NCBI GenBank assembly: GCA_023376005.1
Contig: CM042179.1
Location: 19,107,072-19,171,071 of the forward strand
Source of the DNA: Doryteuthis pealeii
Taxonomy: Eukaryota; Mollusca; Cephalopoda; Myopsida; Loliginidae
Direction: 5' to 3'
Length of the DNA stretch: 64,000 nt
Positions 58,690-64,000 of the stretch are shown one piece after another (position 1 is the stretch's first letter; every line of letters begins with the position of its first letter). Below the pieces are notes generated by a model that had not been told where the DNA came from, made no database searches, and worked only from the letters and a program-made list of their open reading frames with translations. Made by a program: the position numbers and the translations under genes.

Positions 58690-59450
58690 CAAGTTTAACC
58701 GTTTTTGTTTACTTTAAATTTCAGTTGATTTAACGGTAAAAATGTAAACAGTAAACATTGTTTTTGTTCATAATTTTCATTATTTTCGTAATCTGAATAA
58801 AAAAAAAAAAAATCATCAGGAGTTTTTAAAAAATGTTTCTTTTGAATGGTCTAAAGATTTTGAAGATAATAATAACTTTTATTCAAGTTTCATTGTGTAC
58901 TTTGTATTATACACCAATGCTTAGCAAATGTTATGTTGTAAATAGAATATTGTTGTCTACCAAGAGTTTCACTGAAAATCCAGTTTGAAAATAATAATAG
59001 TATTTGGGGTATTCAAATCCAGTTCTTAATGATAAAAAGAAGCTGAGAATCGAAAATTTAAATTCTTTGTATTGCAATATCTATTTTTGCTTAAACTCAA
59101 GATATTTTTTTTTCTAAACATATTGTTTTAAAACATTTTCATTAGTTCTCTAAAAATTAAGACTTTTTTTTTTACCATTAGTATTAATTACAAAACAACT
59201 TGTTTTATCATTTTTTATTTACATTTAATATATATATACAACCCTATACTGGTGAATGTTTTAAAACATTTTCATGATATTTTTTATTTACATTTAAAAT
59301 CTTATTATTTGAAAAAAAATGTAACCGTAAACTTGTGTTTTGAAACAAAATTAACAATTTTAAACAAAATTTAACAATTTAAGAATATGGACTAAGATTT
59401 GATTTTACGTTAAAAGTTAGTCTGGAAAAAAAATCATACTTTGTAAATTA
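58690..59450. other. AT-rich spacer
   Basis: Contains the direct repeat 'tgttttaaaacattttcat' (near 59125 and 59257), otherwise featureless. Confidence 0.4.
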
Positions 59451-59454
59451 AAAT

Positions 59455-59575
59455 ATTTTTAACACGCTGTAAAAAATAATTCAATGGATAAAAACTCATA
59501 CAAATTACATACTTAGAAAAATTATTTTCTTTTCTTTTTAACTAAATAAATATTTTAAAGATTGAACAAAAAAAA
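59455..59575 (-). repeat. module A copy, inverted
   Basis: It reads on the minus strand as the module A core: 'aatatttatttagttaaaaa' then 'tttttctaagtatgtaattt' and 'ttttttacagcgtgttaaaa'. Confidence 0.6.
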
Positions 59576-59667
59576 AAAAAAATTGATTTTACGTTAAAAT
59601 TTAGTCATAGTTATAGCGGACATTTTGAATGACAGGTAGCCAACACACAGCTGATATTCTGTCTTTT

Positions 59668-59698
59668 TTTCTTCTTCTTCTTCTTCTTCTTCTTCTTT
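59668..59698. repeat. (CTT)n microsatellite
   Basis: About nine CTT iterations. Confidence 0.9.
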
Positions 59699-59759
59699 GG
59701 GCAGCAGCCAAGCTTCTGCTGATACACCCAACAGCAGGAGCAGCTTACAATACTTTCTG

Positions 59760-59945
59760 AAAATCATTTGATTTTTGTTTAATTAATTATATCCCTTAAT
59801 TAGTAAAAATCAATAACCAAATTTGGCGTGTTTCTTAGTTTGAAGGAAATCAAGGCATATGCAAAATATCGAATCGGAGTGACCTCCCATTTTGGTGTTA
59901 TACGTCGACACGTACATACCAAACTTCCTTTTGTATATATAGATA
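59760..59945 (-). repeat. dispersed repeat E, copy 2 (inverted)
   Basis: Reverse complement of 10225-10440 with substitutions: 'ccaaatttggcgtgtttctt', 'gtgacctcccattt' and 'gtacataccaaacttcctt'. Confidence 0.65.
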
Positions 59946-59999
59946 TATAAAAATAAAAAGTTGTGTGATGTTTAGCATTTTGTGGCAAGAGAAATCACA

Positions 60000-60360
60000 C
60001 GTGGTAGCTCAAAGTGTGCATGAATATGTCTGGCATGCAAAATGCGATCGGGGGGAGTGTAATGGGCGATTAGGGAGATTGAACTCACATCCTCCTGATT
60101 GTGAGTCGTGGCTTTATGTCGGACTACCTCGTTGTTGTGCATGTAAATTACTAGACTGCTCGATTGATCCAGATGTGTGATTTTAGTATGATTATTTAAG
60201 GCCTGCCTTAACACACTGGGGAGTTGTGTTCCAGTCTTGCTGATAAGGGCATTGATGTACAACAAGGAACAAGAGGCAAGTGAGCTTTGGCAAAGGACTG
60301 CTAGAAAAGATTATTGCAGGCGACAAGGACTTGGTCAGGAGAAGCTGGGAGAACGTTTTT
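60000..60360 (-). repeat. possible tRNA-derived SINE
   Basis: On the minus strand a tRNA-like head contains a B-box-like word (gtgagttcaatctcc at 60088-60074) preceded by 'actcacaatcaggagg', in the position of an anticodon arm, and a weak A-box-like 'ggtagtccgaca'. The body extends away toward lower coordinates. The block is GC-richer than its surroundings. No target duplication was found. Confidence 0.35.
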
Positions 60361-60479
60361 TTTTCGGTGGAGAGATCCGGTTGTCCAACCCGACGGATTT
60401 TCTATTCATTTATTATACATTGCTAAATACATTTTCCCTTTGTTTTTCTTTTCAAATTTACACAGAGGTAATTTTGTAA

Positions 60480-60830
60480 CTCTTATAGTACATGTATTTT
60501 ACATTTAAAGGTTACTAAAAATAGTTAAGATAAATAAATCCTCAGCAACTCTATGTATGTACTTATCTAGATATTTCTTTTATTCATTTATTAATGTTTT
60601 TAATTTTAGAATTTACTTTAATTTATTTCTATTAGTGGCATCTTGAATTTTAATGTTTATTTCTATCGTTTTTATTCATTAGAGCTGTTTATTCTATCTT
60701 TATCTTTTAAAAAGTTTAAAATAATATTAATAGCACAATTTAATAATAATAATAATAATCCACTTCCACTTTGAATAATAGACTTCAATCTGTTTACTTT
60801 GACAGTCATCGCTTAGAAATACATGCATAT
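60480..60830. other. AT-rich spacer
   Basis: Includes a short (TAA)n run at about 60741-60758. No gene. Confidence 0.5.
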
Positions 60831-60875
60831 ATATATTCAGAAATACATACATGTATGTATATATGTTCATATACT

Positions 60876-60921
<46 letters not shown>

Positions 60922-61200
60922 CATGCATGTCTGTCCATGTATGTGTGTGCAGGCCCATTGTATGACATATCATAGGATAACAATTATATAATACATATGA
61001 TACACAGTAATAATAATAATAATAATAATAAATAACATTAAACATATACTCACATACAATTGTAACAAATCTTACTATCACTCCCTCCTCTCTAACACTT
61101 ACACACCTAAAATTTACACAAATATTCCCCAACACTCCCCCCACCCCCGATACAAAAAAAAACACACACACACACACACACACACACATACTCATAACCA
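60831..61200. repeat. cluster of microsatellites
   Basis: (TG)n/(TA)n at 60877-60918, (TAA)n at about 61006-61031 and (CA)n at 61160-61190. The frames across them (MGIYIYIY..., MVMSMCVCVCV...) are low complexity. Confidence 0.9.
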
Positions 61201-61502
61201 ATCCTTACAAATCCAGCACATACAAGCCAAACACCTAACACCTGCGGTACCATTACCAGAACCTCCTTTTGATACACTCCCTATCTAGAGAAAAGGAAAA
61301 TCCACTAATAACCCCCGACCACCCTTCCCCTTACTCACGACCTCCTGTTTCAGAAATTTCATTCTGAAAATGTTCACACTTGAAGCAAGATCTATATCTA
61401 AGTCTTGAAGAAGGTCTAACAGACTGAAACATTACAATGTCGACATCACTACCTACAATAAACATCCATTTTCTACAACATCCAGTGTTTATCTACCTTT
61501 CT
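61201..61502. other. C/A-rich unassigned DNA
   Basis: It contains 'gaagaaggtctaacagactg' and 'gtcgacatcac', wording that looks like a repeat tail, but I cannot place it. Confidence 0.3.
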
Positions 61503-61554
<52 letters not shown>

Positions 61555-61825
61555 ACCACTAAAACCTAGGTAGATAGTAGGTAGGTCCTTATAATTATGC
61601 TCTACTTTGCTAAGTTATATATGTAAAAAGTGCTCAATACACTAACTCCTCTTGTGCTTTTTCTTTTGGCCACTACATATGATACTGATGATTATTTTCA
61701 GAAAGTACGGGTGTGCTGGTCTTTTCTTTTTTCTAATATTTTTCCCCCCTAGGTATCAGTTTAAAATTTTATTTTATTTTGAAAAACTGTGTCATCTGGG
61801 GGTCTTCACACCAATAGTTTAAAAG

Positions 61826-61858
<33 letters not shown>
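61503..61858. repeat. (AT)n microsatellites flanking AT-rich DNA
   Basis: (AT)n runs lie at about 61507-61551 and 61829-61858. The second directly precedes the LINE leader. Confidence 0.9.
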
Positions 61859-61860
<2 letters not shown>

Positions 61861-64000
61861 TCCATAGTCAGTTTACTGGCAACTAAACTGGCACCCCCAT
61901 CAGGAAGCCCTGCACATAAGGGGCCCTGAAGTGATGGTCAACAGAAGGCCAGAGTAGGAACTGTGGCCTCTGAGGTCAGTCCCACAAACACAAGAAAAAT
62001 ATTTAAGAAATTAACAGATGGCACATGGAATGTACGCACCCTAATTGATCTAACAGACTATGAAAAGCCCTTGTGTCGGACAGCCAATATTGCACATGAA
62101 CTAAAAAGATATGGAATTGACATTGCAGCACTAAGTGAAACTCTGCTCTCCAGAGAGGATTCACTTACTGAAATGGGAAAAGGCTACACCTTCTGGCAAG
62201 GCTTACCAGAAGGAGTACAACACAATTATGGTATCTCAAGACATCCATGCTATATTCTATTCGACAAAGTCCAATAGGAGTAAGTGAAAGACTCATGAGT
62301 TGGTGTTTACACATAGTCAGTATGCAACTCTGGTAAGTTTGTATGCTCCCACTCTAGATGTGGAGAAAGAATCAAAAGACTAGTTTTACTCATACCTTCA
62401 CACTTTACTCCAAACCATTCCTCATGAAAACAAAATTATCCTTCTTGATGATTTAAATGCAAGAGTTAGCCAGTGACCTTCTTTGGAAAGGGGTCACTGG
62501 ACAACACAGAGTTGGAAGGTGTAATGATAATGGACTACACCTGCTAACCTTCTGTTTGCAACATAATCTAGTTATCACCAACACTTGTTTCCAGCTCTGT
62601 GATATGTTTAAAACAACCTGATCAAAAACATGGCATATCCTTGACTATGCCATTGTATGGTACAGACTTGCATGATGTTGGGATTACTAGAGCCATGAGA
62701 AGATAGACTGACAGATAGACTGACCACTGCCTTGTCCATAACAGCTCTGCATACATCTGCCAGCATGTCATCAACCACTGCATTACTGGATAAACCTTAA
62801 CTCCCTAAATGACACAGCTAAACAAAATTCTTTCCAAGTAACCCTAGAAACACATTTGGCAGCCCCTGATCAAACTATTTTTCCTCCAACACAAGAAAGT
62901 CTAAACCAAAAATGGGACCATGTGTGCAATATACTCCTTGACTCTGCAAAGAGTATCCTCAGCACCACCAAGAGAAAGCACTGACTGGTTTGACAAAGAG
63001 GCAGCAAACATTCACCAATTACTGGAAGACAAGAAAAAGGCTCACCAAGCAGTTATTAACAACCCAAAAGCCATGACACAAGCAACCTTTGCAGAAGCTA
63101 GGTCCAAAGTTTAACGCATGACAAGATCAATGCAAAATGAGTGGTGGATCAAACTAGCAGGGGAAATTCAAGGATTTGCTGATACAGGGAACCAGCAAGA
63201 ATTCTATAGTGCCATAAAATAGCATGAAATCCAACTTTCCTCGTTAGACAGGCTGATCACCAACAAAACTAAATACTAAACTATTGGGTTGAACACTACC
63301 AACACCTTCTAAATAGAAGCAATCCCACTGTCTTTGACAAACTCCCTGAACTCCCTTCCTTACTGCTGGTCCTGATGGCATCCCTGCAGAAATTCTTAAG
63401 CATGGTGTTAATGCTATTGTAGATTGTCTGCATAACATCTTCCAGAAAGTCTGGACCTCCAGTTGCTGTCCTCAACAATGGAAAGAGGCAGACATTGTTA
63501 GCATATTCAAGAGGAAAGGCGACAGGGCTGTGTGTGGCAACAGCAGAGGCATCTCCCTTCTTGCAACCTTGGGTAAGATTCTCACCAGGATTCTCCTCTT
63601 TAGATTTCTCAACCATATTGTTGAAAATGTCCTGCCAAAATCACAGAGTGGCTACAGAGAAGAAAGAAGCACTGTAGATAAGTTGTTTGTTGCTAGACAA
63701 CCCCAGGAAAAAGCCATTGAACAACAAGATCTGTATATGTTTTTTCTTGATCTAGCAAAAGCATTTGACACTGTCTATGGAACTCTGCTCTGGCAAACTC
63801 TGAGAAAGTTTAATTTCCCTCCTACCTTCCTGGCTGTGCTTAGATCTTTTCATGATGACTCAATGGCCAGAGTAACAAGTGCAGGCTCAAAATTAGATCC
63901 TTTCCTTATTGGCACCAGAGAAAGCAGGGATATGTCATTGTACCCATTGCATTCAATCTATTTGTGGTAGCAGTAACGAAAATTGTCAAACAGAATTTAA
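61859..64000 (+). pseudogene. LINE: leader, EEP endonuclease and N-terminal reverse transcriptase, cut by window end
   Basis: The leader at 61859-61960 contains 'ctggcacccccatcagg'. The endonuclease starts near 61990 (LTDGTWNVRTLIDLTD, then ANIAHELKRYGIDIAALSE and GKGYTFWQGLPEGVQ) and continues in other frames to about 62750 (TWHILDYAIVW). A linker follows. Reverse transcriptase begins near 63360: DGIPAEILKHGVN, then QQWKEADIVSIFKRKGD, NSRGISLLATLGKILTRIL, SQSGYREERSTVD and motif A FLDLAKAFDTV near 63745-63780. GTRESRDMSLYP stands where a G-T-R-Q-G-C-x-L motif is expected. Several stops and frameshifts show decay. This is the same broad family as the 5.0-6.0 kb relic, which supplies the missing 3' end. 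Confidence 0.8.

Noticed and set aside
60806..61201. 131-codon minus-strand frame
   Set aside because: Reads through CA, TA and TAA microsatellites; low complexity.
1..64000. Canonical tRNA or rRNA genes
   Set aside because: No full cloverleaf or rRNA core seen; only a weak tRNA-like SINE head near 60.07-60.14 kb.

Overview
This is a eukaryotic, AT-rich, transposon-dense stretch of animal nuclear DNA. There is no operon structure, one coding exon is bounded by canonical splice signals, and most other coding-like sequence is decayed retroelement or DNA-transposon sequence. The mix (jockey/CR1-like LINEs with a C2H2 zinc-finger tail, Ty3/gypsy gag-pol relics, piggyBac and Tc1/mariner relics, many AT-rich dispersed repeats) looks like a mollusc, most likely a coleoid cephalopod such as an octopus. 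That assignment is inference from family resemblance, not a search result.

The one convincing host-gene piece is a large internal exon at 16465-18940 (+), about 825 codons, phase 0 at its 5' side and phase 1 at its 3' side. It carries two ASLNA-type motifs of the BAHD1/winged-eye chromatin-silencing family plus a long Lys/Ser-rich segment. The BAH domain itself is not in the window. I found no other exon, so most of the window is probably intron or intergenic DNA of this gene.

Layout: 1-3.1 kb unassigned AT-rich DNA; 3.1-8.5 kb relics of a Ty3/gypsy element, two LINE pieces and a piggyBac transposase; 8.6-14.2 kb AT-rich DNA with modules of a composite dispersed repeat; 14.4-16.3 kb a nested inverted-repeat element; 16.46-18.94 kb the BAHD1-like exon; 19.67-23.07 kb a 3.4-kb palindromic DNA transposon; 23.4-24.1 kb a retroelement C-terminal relic; a TA-rich microsatellite and a 100-N assembly gap; 24.85-41.66 kb a near-symmetric palindrome of about 16.8 kb; 42.4-46.0 kb Tc1/mariner and uncharacterised transposon-gene relics; 46.3-53.4 kb a degenerate array of about 0.5-0.6 kb units and related modules; 54-57.6 kb two tandem repeats and a retroelement tail; 58-61.8 kb small inverted repeats, a SINE-like piece and microsatellites; 61.9-64 kb the 5' part of a LINE cut by the window edge.

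The most striking structure is the palindrome. Each arm reads inward: flanking DNA, a 180-bp LTR, primer-binding site, gag, protease and the start of reverse transcriptase of a Ty3/gypsy-type element. The reverse transcriptase then runs directly into about 30 copies of a 177-bp satellite whose unit contains a piece of that same reverse transcriptase. The satellite variants occur in the same order in both arms. The left arm abuts the assembly gap and is much richer in single-base indels, so a fold-back read or contig-end artefact must be excluded before the palindrome is treated as real. The birth of the satellite inside a retrotransposon does not depend on the palindrome being real.
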